A stretch of 64,000 nt of DNA from CAIWHR01 sp963724975 (GTDB lineage Bacteria > Pseudomonadota > Gammaproteobacteria > Burkholderiales > Casimicrobiaceae), in the NCBI GenBank assembly GCA_963724975.1, contig CAVRXB010000005.1, positions 806,001 through 870,000 of the forward strand. The letters run 5' to 3'. The position numbers and the translations under genes were made by a program. The notes under the pieces were generated by a model that saw only the letters and a program-made list of their open reading frames with translations, searched no databases and was not told the origin of the DNA. The first letter of the stretch is position 1. Every line of letters begins with the position of its first letter. This document shows positions 52,943 through 62,313 of the stretch, piece after piece.

Positions 52943-54304
52943 ATGCGCCTCGCGATCATTCGCCAGCGTTATGCGCCTGCCGCGGGAGCCGAGCGTTTCT
53001 TCGAAGGGGCGCTTGAAGCCTTGCTCGAACGCAACGTCGCGATCTCGCTCTATACGCGGTCCTGGCCGCAGACCAAGCTGCAGCTGATCGAGCCCGTGAT
53101 CTGCGATCCCTGGTACGCGGGGGCCTTCCTGCGCGAATGGGGGTTCGCCCGTTCGGCCTGCCGTGCAATCTCCCGCTCGAAAGCCAATCTCGTCGAGTCG
53201 CATGAGCGCCTGCGCTGCTGCGATATCTACCGCGCTCGCGACGGCGTGCACGCCGTTTGGCTTGAGGAGCGTCAGAAGGGCGCGTCCGCTTACGGCCGGC
53301 TTCGACTCAAGGCGTCACCGTACAACCGGTACATGATTCGTGCAGAGAAGCGCCTGTTCGCAAGCCCATGGCTGCAGGCGGTGATCTGCAACTCCAAAAT
53401 GGTGCGCGACGAGATCATCGACCGGTTCCGGCTGCCGGAATCGAAGCTTCACGTGGTCTACAACGCAGTCGACAGCGACGTCTTCCACCCAAACGTGCAC
53501 ACGCTGCGCGCCGCCGTGCTGCAGAGGCACGGCATCGACGAGGCCGCGACCGTGTTCCTGCTGGCGGGGTCGGGATACGAGCACAGCGGCGCCGGAGCCG
53601 CGATCGCGGCTCTCGCCGAGTTGCCGGCGCCCGCGCATCTCATGATCTCCGGGCGCGCAATTCATGCGCAGCGCTATCGCGATCTCGCCAATTCCTTCGG
53701 CGTCGCCGATCGCGTGACCGTAGCGGATCTCGAAATGGATCCGCGAAGCTGGTACGGCGCCGCGGACGCGTTTGTGCTGCCGACGCTCTACGATCCCGCG
53801 CCCGAATCCACGCTGGAGGCGATGGCCTGCGAACTTCCCGTGGTGACGAGCACCAAGTCGGGCGCGGCGGAACTTGTGCTCGGTAACGACGCCGGACTCG
53901 TTTGTCCTGCGGGCGATATCGCGGGGCTCGCAGCGCAGATGCGCACCCTGCTCGATGCGACGACGCGCCGTCGACTGGGCGCCAACGCACGCCGCGCTGT
54001 GCTGCCGTTGTCGCCGGCCGCGATCACGCTGCAGCTCGTGCTTTTGTATCGCGACCTTCTCGCCGCCACCGTGCAGTCGAAAACGGCGGCGCGAGGAAAT
54101 CGCGGCGCGCACGCGGCAACCGAGCCGCCTTCGACCACACGAAGCGCCGAGACCCGGCGGCCGGCGACCGCACCGCCAGCGGGCGACGCTGCGGCTGATC
54201 CTGAGGCGCCGACGCCCGCTGCTCCGGCCACGCCCATCCCGAGCGGCGCGGCAAAGACGCCGCCGCCGATCACTCCCGCAGCGGATGAAATTCCCCCCGG
54301 ATAA
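52943..54304 (+). CDS. Glycosyltransferase family 4 protein with Pro/Ala-rich tail
   Basis: A 453-residue GT-B fold transferase. The N-terminus is MRLAIIRQRYAPAAGAERFF; AVICNSKMVRDEII and LHVVYNAVDSDVFHP are typical linkers, and the donor site is PTLYDPAPESTLEAMACELPVV. The last 80 residues or so are low-complexity Thr/Pro/Ala sequence without homology. The substrate is unknown; a heptose- or hexose-transfer role in lipopolysaccharide is plausible. It is convergent with the dehydratase gene, 60 bases apart. Confidence 0.85.
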   Translation: MRLAIIRQRYAPAAGAERFFEGALEALLERNVAISLYTRSWPQTKLQLIEPVICDPWYAGAFLREWGFARSACRAISRSKANLVESHERLRCCDIYRARDGVHAVWLEERQKGASAYGRLRLKASPYNRYMIRAEKRLFASPWLQAVICNSKMVRDEIIDRFRLPESKLHVVYNAVDSDVFHPNVHTLRAAVLQRHGIDEAATVFLLAGSGYEHSGAGAAIAALAELPAPAHLMISGRAIHAQRYRDLANSFGVADRVTVADLEMDPRSWYGAADAFVLPTLYDPAPESTLEAMACELPVVTSTKSGAAELVLGNDAGLVCPAGDIAGLAAQMRTLLDATTRRRLGANARRAVLPLSPAAITLQLVLLYRDLLAATVQSKTAARGNRGAHAATEPPSTTRSAETRRPATAPPAGDAAADPEAPTPAAPATPIPSGAAKTPPPITPAADEIPPG

Positions 54305-54364
54305 CGCGTAAGTCGTCGCCAGGCGTTTCGGCGGCGCACGTGCGCGCGATCCTGGTTGACCGAT

Positions 54365-56276
54365 TCAGCGACGCCGCGGCGCACGCAGCGGCACGGCTGC
54401 GCCCGCCTCGCCGTGCAGGGGTTCCGTTGGCATGGGCTGCACAGGCGCCCCGGCAGACGGCGCGTATTCGGGAATCCAGGCTTTCAATCGAGCGCGGACC
54501 TCGGCATCGTCGGCGGCTCGATCGCGCTCGCACCAGGCGACCATCTGTCCGACCGCATCGCGGTTGGCGGCGCGCGCCTGGGCGATGCGAAGCTTCGGGT
54601 GCGGCGTCGGCAGCGTGGCTTCCTCCGACGCAAGCGGCTCCTCGTAGAGTTTTTCGCCGGGACGAAGGCCGGTGAACACAATCGGGACGCGCTCCGGATC
54701 GACGCCCGAAAGCCGGATCATGTCGTGCGCGAGGTCGACGATGCGCACGGGCTCGCCCATGTCGAGCACGAGGATCTCGCCGCCCTTCCCCTGCAGGCCT
54801 GCCTGCAACAGGAGCTGTGTGGCCTCCGACAGCGACATGAAGAAGCGCGTGATGTCGGGATGCGTGACGGTCACCGGACTGCCCCGCGCAATTTGTTCGG
54901 AGAAACGGGGGATGACGCTGCCCGCGCTGCCGAACACGTTGCCGAAGCGAACCAACACGAATTGCGTGCCGCTGCCCTGGAGACTCTGGCAGACGATCTC
55001 GGCAAGGCGCTTCGTCGCTCCCATCACGTTGGTGGGGTTCACTGCCTTGTCGGTGGACACGAGCACGAACTTCTCGACCTTCGCCGCGATCGCCGCGCGC
55101 GCAAGCACCCAGGTTCCATACGCGTTGTTGCGCACGGCTTGCCAAGCGTTGGTCTCCTCCATCAGCGGCACGTGCTTGTACGCGCCGGCATGGAAGATGA
55201 CGCTGGGCCGCTCGCGCACAAGTACTTCATCGACCAGCGCCATGTGCTTCACGTCGCCGACGACCGCTGCGACCGGCAGCTGGGGGAACGCGTCGGTAAG
55301 CGACATCTTTGATCTCGTAGAGCGCCGCCTCGGAAATGTCGAGCAGCACGAGCTTCGCGGGCCGGAAGCGCGCGATCTGGCGGCAGAGCTCGGCGCCGAT
55401 CGATCCGCCGGCGCCGGTGACGAGCGCCACGCGATTGCCGAGCCAATCCGCGAGACCTTCGCTGTCGAGCTCCACCGGGTCGCGTCCGAGAAGGTCGTCG
55501 ACCTCGATGTTGCGAATCGTCGTCAGCGCCACGCGCCCGCTGATCAGATCCTCGTACGAGGGGACGGTGAGCGCTTCGAGGCCGGTCTCAGCGCAGATTT
55601 CCGCGACCCGGCGTCGCACGCCGTGCGCGGCCGAAGGGAGCGCGATGATCACCTTGCGCACGCCGAACTTGTTCGCCCACATCGGGAGGCTCGCGATGGG
55701 ACCCAGCACGCTGACATTGCGAAGAAGGCGCCCTTGCTTCGAGAGATCGTCGTCCAGAAGTCCGACCACGCGCCATTGGCGGCTTCGCGCGAGATCGTAG
55801 GTGAGTCTTGCTCCTGCCTCGCCGGCCCCGACGACGAGCACGGGCTCGCCCAACGCGAGAAGCGGGCTGTAGAGCCGATGCTCCTTCCAGATGCGGTACG
55901 CGAAGCGATCGCCGGCCATCAGGAAGATGAGCACGATCGGATAGAAGACGAGCACGCTGCGCGGAACGACGGCCGGCAGCCGCAGCATCACGAGGACGAG
56001 CGGAATGAGGAGAGCGCCCAAGCCCGCCGCCAGCACGATGCGCTGCAGGTCCGGCATGCTCGCGAATCGCCACAGGCCGCGATAGAGCCCGAACACGAGG
56101 AACAACGTCCCTTGGAGCGGAACGATCCACGCAAGCATCCACGCCAAGTCCGGGTAATAGGGCTCGCGGAAATCGAGGTTGAACCGCAGCCAGTAGATGG
56201 CCGACCATGCGAGCGCAGCCGCGCAAAGATCGTGCACGAAGGCGAGCGCGGCGCGCCAGTTTCGGGATGGCGTCAT
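54365..56276 (-). pseudogene. Membrane nucleotide-sugar 4,6-dehydratase (CapD/PglF/WbpM-like), interrupted by one +1 insertion
   Basis: The first part has four membrane segments, a Rossmann domain (VLVVGAGEAGARL) and the second NAD site (VALVTGAGGSIGAELC). The second part, in another frame, has IFHAGAYKHVPLMEE, NNAYGTW, VSTDKAVNPTNVMGATKR with the Met/Lys catalytic motif, and LRPGEKLYEEPL. The frames meet at about 55308-55312 where AAAG is read in place of AAG (LYEIK|MSLTDAF). Removing one A gives 636 residues, the family length. Such enzymes make UDP-4-keto-6-deoxy sugars for O-antigen or capsule. The start at 56276 overlaps the upstream stop (ATGA). Confidence 0.85.
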
Positions 56277-57289
56277 GGCGAATTGGTCTTCTTTTGACTC
56301 CAATGATAATCAATGCGCGCGAAAAGCGCTCCGATGATCGCCGTCCAGACCCCCAGAGCCCACCAGCCAGCGCCAGGGCGCTGCACGAGCATGACAAGCG
56401 CCGTCGCCGCAGTGCCGACCATCAGACCGCAGTAGGCCGCAAGAGTGCCGCCGTGCCGCGCGCCCAACTGGTGGAGCCGCTGGTAATAGTGCGTCCGGTG
56501 CGCCTCCCACACGCGCTCGCCGCGCAAGATGCGGCGGAAGAGCGTCGTGGTCGCATCGATCACAAATGGCAGGAATACGAGCAATGGGAACCAGCCCGGC
56601 CATGCACCTTGCCGCCATCCGGCAATGCCGAAAACAGCCGCCAGAAATCCGAGCGGGACCGCCCCAACGTCGCCCATGAACGCCCGCGCCGGAGGCAAGT
56701 TCACGGCGAGAAACGGGATCGTCGCCGCGGCGAGCGCCGCGTAGGACTGCATCGGGGCGCCCGTGATGGCGGCAGCGATTGCATAAGTTGCAAATCCGCA
56801 GACGGACATCATTGCGGCGAGGCCGTCGTTGCCGTCCATGAAATTGAACAGATTGGCCGACCACGCGATCAGAAGCGAAAGCAGCGCGACTTCCCGCAGC
56901 CACGAAGGCAGGGCGCTCGCAACTGGAACGGTGCCGAGGAGGGCGGCCGCAGCGACGATGGCAGCCACTCCGTGGACGGTAAGCCGCGGTATCGGATGCA
57001 CGCCGCGCCAATCGTCGAGGAGCGACACGGTCGCGACCGCGAGCCATGCCGGGACCCAGGCGAGCGTGGGGATCCCGGCGACCGGCGGTGAAAGGAGCGC
57101 GACCGGGATGAAGCCCGCCCAGACCGCCAGCCCGCCGACGCGCAGGACCGGGCGCTCGTGCAGCGATCGGGGGGTTGGCGGCGCCTGCGGCAGTACTTCG
57201 GCCCAATGCCGGAGGGTTGCAACACCGCCGGCGGCGACGACAATCGAGAGCAGGACCGCGGCAAGCGGCGAGAGCCCGAATTCAGCCAC
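56273..57289 (-). CDS. Undecaprenyl-phosphate sugar-1-phosphate transferase (WecA/MraY-type)
   Basis: A 338-residue membrane enzyme with about ten segments that puts the first sugar phosphate on the lipid carrier for a surface glycan. Motifs: SLHERPVLRVGG, DDWRGVHPIPRL, NLFNFMDGNDGLA with the metal Asp residues, AFMGDVGAVPLGFL and the cytoplasmic HRTHYYQRLHQ. It resembles WbpL/WbcO more than MraY. Its stop overlaps the start of the capD-like gene, so the pair forms a short operon for O-antigen or capsule initiation. Confidence 0.9.
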   Translation of the reverse strand: MAEFGLSPLAAVLLSIVVAAGGVATLRHWAEVLPQAPPTPRSLHERPVLRVGGLAVWAGFIPVALLSPPVAGIPTLAWVPAWLAVATVSLLDDWRGVHPIPRLTVHGVAAIVAAAALLGTVPVASALPSWLREVALLSLLIAWSANLFNFMDGNDGLAAMMSVCGFATYAIAAAITGAPMQSYAALAAATIPFLAVNLPPARAFMGDVGAVPLGFLAAVFGIAGWRQGAWPGWFPLLVFLPFVIDATTTLFRRILRGERVWEAHRTHYYQRLHQLGARHGGTLAAYCGLMVGTAATALVMLVQRPGAGWWALGVWTAIIGALFARIDYHWSQKKTNSP

Positions 57290-57700
57290 GGGTGGCTTTG
57301 GGTTGGCTCGAGAAAACCATGGTCAATGCCCTCGGCAACGTGTATTTCCCGATCTCCGCAGCTCTGGAAAAACCCTGAAAATCGGCCATGAAGGCCTTCA
57401 CCCGCGCGCTAGGCTGCGAAAATTGCATTTTTCCACGACCGATCATAACGTTAGCCCGGCTTTTTCATCCCGAATTCCGCCCCCATTCGAACGATTGTCC
57501 TCCGGATGGGCGCGTTTCCTGTCGCGTTTTAGCAACAGGGAGACAATGCCTTTGACCCCATCGGGCGTTTGCCTTGCCACGAGCGCGACCCCTTTGGCAC
57601 AATGAGTGCAACTTCTCGACATCGCTGAGAAGGTTCCGATGGCAAGTGCAGAACTGCGCCGTTTCCTTGCCAATTTTATCTGTGTTAGAGGAGAGGGTTC
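57290..57700 (+). other. Non-coding interval upstream of the porin gene
   Basis: 411 bases between divergent genes with no convincing coding sequence. It holds the sigma-54-like element at 57594-57610 and a strong ribosome site (GAGGAGAGG at 57688-57696) before the porin. The region at 57420-57500 is less GC-rich than its surroundings and may hold activator sites. Nothing else stands out. Confidence 0.6.
57594..57610 (+). promoter_or_regulatory. Candidate sigma-54 (RpoN) promoter for the porin gene
   Basis: TTGGCAC followed by five bases and GTGCA matches the -24/-12 pattern of sigma-54 promoters (YTGGCAC-N5-TTGCA) with the GG and GC at the required 12-base distance and one mismatch. The expected transcription start, near 57621, leaves about 80 untranslated bases before the porin ATG. 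Regulation by nitrogen or another RpoN signal is inference. Confidence 0.5.
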
Positions 57701-58982
57701 ATGAACAAAAAGCTCGTCGCTTTGGCCGTCGCAGGCGTACTTGCCGCCCCGCTGGCGCAAGCGCAGACGGCAAACGTCACGCTGTACGGTCGCGTCAATC
57801 TCGATATCGAATTCGTGAACGGGAAGATCTACGACACGCAGGTCGTGCAACCCCCGACTCGACGGATCCCCGCTCTGCGTCAAAGCGACCAACGCGAATG
57901 GCACCTGCATTACGACCAATCCGTGGCAGTACCGTTTGGGATCGAACTCGTCGCGCTTCGGCCTGCGGGGGACGGAATCGCTGGGCGGTGGCCTGAACGC
58001 CATTTTCCAGGTCGAATCCTCGATCAATCCGGCGCAATCCGGCGGCACGCTGGCGGGACGCGAATCGTTCGTCGGACTGCAAGGCGGCTGGGGCACGTTC
58101 AAGATGGGCCGCTTCCTCGCCCCGTACGACGACATCCACCCGATCTTCGGTAACGTTCCCACGCTGACGACGTCCATCCTGTCCACGGCTTCGCTATGGG
58201 CGCAGGGCTACTTGGGGCAGCCTACTGCTGGTGGTTTCGACGATCGCATTCAGAACTCGGTCCGCTACGACTCTCCGAACTGGTCGGGCTTCACGTTCAG
58301 CGTCCAGTATGGCGGCACAGGCAACAACTATTCGCAGCCCAACAACCCGATCGTCACGGCGGGCAACACGCCGCATGCAGCCGTGTTCGGCGCCAACGCC
58401 TTGTACAACAACGGGCCGATCGCACTCGGTATCGGCTACGAAGGCCACTATGGCTCGCGCGGACGCGCAGCTCCGTCACTTACCGATTGCGGAGGTCCAT
58501 GCGCACCGGGCACGGGCAGTCAGCTCAACGACTACGCGTTCTCGGTGGCAGGTGCGTACAGCTTCAGCATCGTCCGCATCGGCGGGGTTTACGAGCGCCT
58601 GAAGTACGACGCGCTGACCGGCGGCGACATTACGCGCAATTTCTGGGGCGTGAGCCTCACCGGCAACATCGGACCGGGCCAGGCCTACTTCTTCTACGGC
58701 AAGGCGAACGACGGCGCAGGCTCCGCGATCGATGGCTCCCGCGCAGGCGGCCTCGTCAAGGGCGCGAACAGCAGCGCCCAGCAGTGGGAAGTCACCTACA
58801 CGTACCCGCTGTCGAAGCGCACGCTGACCTACGTCGGCTATAACAAGATCGTCAACAAGAGCGCCGCCGGGTACAACTTCAACATCAATGCGTACAACCC
58901 GATCAGCACGACCGACCTGACGTACGCCACGCCGGGCGGCGATCCGGGTGGCTTGGTGTTCGGCATGGTTCACTTCTTCTAA
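57701..58982 (+). pseudogene. Gram-negative porin, interrupted by one +1 insertion
   Basis: An outer-membrane trimeric porin of the betaproteobacterial type. It has a signal peptide (LVALAVAGVLAAPLAQA), NVTLYGRVNLDIEF, SRFGLRGTESLGGGLNAIFQ, ESFVGLQGGWGTFKMGRFLAPYDD and the C-terminal Phe (GLVFGMVHFF) needed for outer-membrane insertion. The frame shifts once at about 57860, where ACTCGAC should read ACTGAC; removing the extra C gives a continuous 426-residue protein and restores DGSPLCVKATNANGTC. The gene is monocistronic with its own promoter and terminator, and the single extra base is probably a consensus error. Confidence 0.87.
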
Positions 58983-59029
58983 GAGCCGCCGAAAAGAGAA
59001 TTAATAGCCGAAAGTTGAAGTGATCACGC

Positions 59030-59058
59030 GGGCGCCTTCCGGGCGCCCGTTTTTTTTG
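59030..59058 (+). terminator. Rho-independent terminator after the porin gene
   Basis: An 8-bp GC stem (CGGGCGCC at 59030-59037 with 59043-59050) with a loop of five bases, followed by eight T (59051-59058). It lies 47 bases past the porin stop. Confidence 0.9.
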
Positions 59059-59123
59059 ATCCAGCGTTAGGCGTTCGCGAGATCCGGGGCGACTGCTACA
59101 ATTTGGCAGGGAATCCTTCGCAC

Positions 59124-59744
59124 ATGCTCGACGAACTCGTCATCGGTTTCGACCGCGCCCTGCGGACTCTTTCCGGACACGCGACCTCCTCGCGCCCGAC
59201 GCCGGGGGACAACATCGCCGAGACCGAGCTGACCGCGGAGGAGCGCCGCCACGCCGCGGGTCTGATGCGTGTCAACCACACGGGCGAAATCTGCGCGCAG
59301 GCGCTTTACGCTGCGCAGGCGCTTACCGCACGCGATCCGGCCCTCCGGAAGCAATTCGGCGAGGCAGCGCGCGACGAGGAAGAGCACCTTGCGTGGACCC
59401 GGCGGCGGTTGGCCGAGCTCTCGGATCGTCCGTCGCTGCTGAACCCGCTCTGGTATGGCGGTGCATTCGCAATCGGCATTGTCGCGGGAGCGGCAAGCGA
59501 TCAGATCAATCTCGGGTTCGTCGTCGAAACGGAACGGCAGGTCGAGGATCACCTGACGGGCCACATGGAACGCCTGCCCGCAGCCGATGCAAGGAGTCGC
59601 GCGATCGTCGAGCAAATGCGAGACGACGAGGCGCGGCATGGCGCGATGGCGCACGCGGCAGGCGCAGCGGAGCTGCCCTTCCCGATCAGACGGTTGATGC
59701 GCGCCGCCGCCGACGTGATGCGGGCGGTTGCCTATCGGGTGTAG
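59124..59744 (+). CDS. coq7: Demethoxyubiquinone hydroxylase (Coq7)
   Basis: A 206-residue di-iron monooxygenase of ubiquinone synthesis. The two repeats carrying the iron ligands are seen as MRVNHTGEICAQALY with ARDEEEHLAW, and VETERQVEDHL with RDDEARHGAMA. Length is family standard. A TTG at 59103 would add seven residues; the ATG is chosen. It is followed at once by a 117-bp tandem repeat. Confidence 0.95.
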   Translation: MLDELVIGFDRALRTLSGHATSSRPTPGDNIAETELTAEERRHAAGLMRVNHTGEICAQALYAAQALTARDPALRKQFGEAARDEEEHLAWTRRRLAELSDRPSLLNPLWYGGAFAIGIVAGAASDQINLGFVVETERQVEDHLTGHMERLPAADARSRAIVEQMRDDEARHGAMAHAAGAAELPFPIRRLMRAAADVMRAVAYRV

Positions 59745-60060
59745 CGGCGCGAGCGGCGAGCCGGGGCCCCCGCGGAAGGCAAGGGGGAGCGAGCGATCGC
59801 GAGTCGACGCTTGAGGCCGACCCAAGAGGCGCCACGGATCACTATGTCGGTACGGAGGCCGCGGCGCGAGCGGCGAGCCGGGGCCCCCGCGGAAGGCAAG
59901 GGGGAGCGAGCGATCGCGAGTCGACGCTTGAGGCCGACCCAAGAGGCGCCACGGATCACTATGTCGGTACGGAGGCCGCGGCGCGAGCGGCGAGCCGGGG
60001 CCCCCGCCGAAGGCAAGGGGGAGCGCGCAAAGGCGAGTCGCCGCATGAGGCCGACACCTC
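59744..60060. repeat. 117-bp tandem repeat, two identical copies and a diverged partial third
   Basis: Copy 1 spans 59744-59860, copy 2 59861-59977 (identical), and copy 3 59978 to about 60060 (truncated and diverged). Each starts GCGGCGCGAGCGGCGAGCC and includes a GC-rich, hairpin-forming part and an AT-richer part (ATCACTATGTCGG). The period is a multiple of three, so the repeats give open frames of 39 residues per copy, but the translations are Arg/Ala-rich and unlike neighbouring genes. It fills the whole gap between coq7 and cca, which are convergent. Confidence 0.9.
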
Positions 60061-60071
60061 GCTGCAGCGAT

Positions 60072-61325
60072 TCACGTGAGCGGTGCGGAGGCCGAGGCTC
60101 TCCGCCAATCGCGAAGCGCCTTGAGCCGGGCGGCGCGCACCGCCTTCGCAACGGCGTCGATGGCGATCGGCTTCTTCGCAACGCCTGACTTCGCCCTCTT
60201 TGCGACCGCCGCCGCATCGACGCTTTTCACGGTCGACAACGCATCGCGGACGAATTGCGCTTGCGGATAAATGTCGCCCCGTCCCGGCAGCGAAAGCGCG
60301 TCGCATTCGCAGGCTTCGAGCAGCATGTCGAGCCGCTCCGGCCGGCGCAGCGCATCGGCAGCCGTCATGAGATCGAGCAGCGCTGAGGGCGTTTGCTCGC
60401 GCGCTGCATGCACGACGCCGTGCCAGCGCGCCACGAGTCGACCGGCGTCGCGGCAATCGAGGGGAATCTTCAGCCGTGCCGACATGCGTTCGGCGAGGCG
60501 GACGCTTTTCATCTCGTGCCCGCCATGGTCGGGCCACGCGCGGCGCGGCGTCGATCCCTTTCCAAGATCGTGCGCCAGCACGCCGTAGCGGACGGGGAGC
60601 TGGAACATCTTGTTGGCGGCGTAATCGAGCGCACGCACGAGATGGACGCCGGTGTCGATCTCCGGATGGTCGCGGACTTTCTGCGGCACGCCAAAGAGCG
60701 CGTTCACCTCCGGCAGCAACTGCGCGAGCGCTCCGCACTCGCGCAACACGGCGATCATTCTCGACGGGAACGCCTCCATAAGGCCGATCGCCAGTTCCCG
60801 CCAGACACGCTCCGGCGCGAGCGTCGCGAGCTCGCCCGACGCCGACAGCTTGCGCAGCAATGCCTCCGTTTCCGGCGCGACGACAAAGTCGAAGCGCGCG
60901 GCGAAGCGTGCCACGCGGAGCACGCGCAACGGGTCCTCGGCGAACGCGGGCGAAACGTGACGGAGCGTGCGCGCCTGCAGGTCCGCTTCGCCGCCAAACG
61001 GATCGATCAGCGAGCCATCATCGGCGCGCGCCATTGCATTGATCGTGAGGTCCCGCCGCTCGAGGTCCTGTTCCAGTGTCACCTCGGGCGAGGCGAAAAA
61101 CTCGAAGCCGCGATAGCCATGCCCGTGCTTGCGCTCGGTGCGGGCCAACGCATGCTCCTCGCGCGTCTCCGGGTGGAGAAACACGGGAAAGTCGCGGCCG
61201 ACCGGCCGATAACCCGACGCGATCAACATCTCGGGCGTCGCGCCGACGACCACCCAATCACGGTCACCCGCGGGCCGCCCCAGCAGCTCGTCGCGGACCG
61301 ACCCGCCGACACGATAGATTTTCAC
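60072..61325 (-). CDS. cca: CCA tRNA nucleotidyltransferase with HD domain
   Basis: A 417-residue enzyme adding or repairing the CCA end of tRNAs. It has IYRVGGSVRDELLGRPAGDRDW with the catalytic DxD, QDLERRDLTINAMA, DPLRVLRVARFAARF, and an HD-domain segment (HLVRALDYAANKM; VLAHDLGKGSTP; HGGHEMKSVRLAERM) giving phosphatase or phosphodiesterase activity. A GTG at 61325 begins the family's usual N-terminus (KIYRVGG); an ATG at 61355 would add ten basic residues. Confidence 0.94.
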   Translation of the reverse strand: MKIYRVGGSVRDELLGRPAGDRDWVVVGATPEMLIASGYRPVGRDFPVFLHPETREEHALARTERKHGHGYRGFEFFASPEVTLEQDLERRDLTINAMARADDGSLIDPFGGEADLQARTLRHVSPAFAEDPLRVLRVARFAARFDFVVAPETEALLRKLSASGELATLAPERVWRELAIGLMEAFPSRMIAVLRECGALAQLLPEVNALFGVPQKVRDHPEIDTGVHLVRALDYAANKMFQLPVRYGVLAHDLGKGSTPRRAWPDHGGHEMKSVRLAERMSARLKIPLDCRDAGRLVARWHGVVHAAREQTPSALLDLMTAADALRRPERLDMLLEACECDALSLPGRGDIYPQAQFVRDALSTVKSVDAAAVAKRAKSGVAKKPIAIDAVAKAVRAARLKALRDWRRASASAPLT

Positions 61326-61369
61326 GGGCTGCCCACCGCGACTGCTGCGCTTCATTTACGCTGGCGCGC

Positions 61370-62311
61370 TCAGCGCCCGACCTGCGTCCGATACGCGTCG
61401 TAGCGGCTCTTTGTCGCGGCGGGTCCGAGATAGGTCGGCGCGACCGCCGCAAGCGCCGTCGGCACGATGCCGAAAACCGCAGGGAATGGGCACCCGCAAA
61501 CGCTGTCCACTTGCATCGACGCGAGGTTGTCGCGACTCATCGGCGTTCCCGGCACGAGCTCGAGCAGGCGCGCCTGCAGCCGCCCCAGCCTCGGCCCGAG
61601 CGCCACGATCGGCCGCTCATGCCCGGTCAACTTGCCGACAAAGGCGACGAGCTCGCGCAGCGTGTACACGTCCGGCCCGCACAGCGGATATCGTTGCCCG
61701 ATGGTTGCGTTGTCCGCGAGAGCGCGTTGAAAGCAATGCGCGACATCGCCGACGAACACGGGCTGAAACCGCGTCTCAGCGGATGCGATCGCCATGAGCG
61801 GCAGATAACGCTCCAGCATGGCGAACAGGTTGAGGAAGCGGTCCTCGCGGCCGAACACCACAGACGGCCGGAAGATCGTCCAGTCGAGTCCCGACGCAGC
61901 AACGATCGCTTCGGCCTCGCCCTTGCTGCGCAGATAAGCCGACGGCCCATTGGGATCGGCATTGAGCGCGCTCATCTGCACAAGACGGCGCACGTCGCTC
62001 TGCCGGCACGCCGCGACAATTTTTTTCGCGAGCTCGGCATGCACGCGCGCGAACGTGTCGCGGACCGATTCGTTGAGGATCCCGACCAGGTTGACGACGG
62101 CCGACACCTCCGTCATGAGACTTGCGAGCGTGGCCGGATCGTGGATATCACCTTCGACAACGTCTACCGTCGGAAGCAGGATCAAATGGCGCGCTCGCTC
62201 GCGCCTTCGCGTCGGTACGACGACATCGCACCCTGCACGCACGAGGTCGTTGACGACGTGGCGCCCGATAAAGCCGCCACCCCCAAGCACCAGCACGCTT
62301 CCCTTGGACAT
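61370..62311 (-). CDS. NDUFA9-like NAD(P)-binding SDR protein (extended/atypical)
   Basis: A 313-residue Rossmann-fold protein. It starts SVLVLGGGGFIGRHVVNDLV and has VNLVGILNESVRDTFARVH, MSALNADPNGPSAYLRSKGEAE with a YxxxK-like element (YLRSK), and DWTIFRPSVVFGRED. It resembles the complex I NDUFA9-like proteins often encoded between cca and a lytic transglycosylase in betaproteobacteria. Substrate unknown. It starts two bases after the transglycosylase stop on the same strand. Confidence 0.85.
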   Translation of the reverse strand: MSKGSVLVLGGGGFIGRHVVNDLVRAGCDVVVPTRRRERARHLILLPTVDVVEGDIHDPATLASLMTEVSAVVNLVGILNESVRDTFARVHAELAKKIVAACRQSDVRRLVQMSALNADPNGPSAYLRSKGEAEAIVAASGLDWTIFRPSVVFGREDRFLNLFAMLERYLPLMAIASAETRFQPVFVGDVAHCFQRALADNATIGQRYPLCGPDVYTLRELVAFVGKLTGHERPIVALGPRLGRLQARLLELVPGTPMSRDNLASMQVDSVCGCPFPAVFGIVPTALAAVAPTYLGPAATKSRYDAYRTQVGR

Positions 62312-62313
62312 CG

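Noticed and set aside
54672..56297. A 541-codon plus-strand frame opposite the capD-like gene
   Set aside because: Antisense shadow; the minus-strand frames carry the conserved dehydratase motifs.
57443..58186. A minus-strand frame of 247 codons over the porin start
   Set aside because: Antisense to the porin signal peptide and barrel sequence; no conserved motif.
59744..60060. CRISPR array
   Set aside because: Units are 117 bp, contiguous and without unique spacers.
59811..60188. A protein made of 39-residue repeats from the 117-bp unit
   Set aside because: The frame is Arg/Pro/Ala-rich, has no start signal and extends antisense into cca; the repeat is better explained as non-coding.
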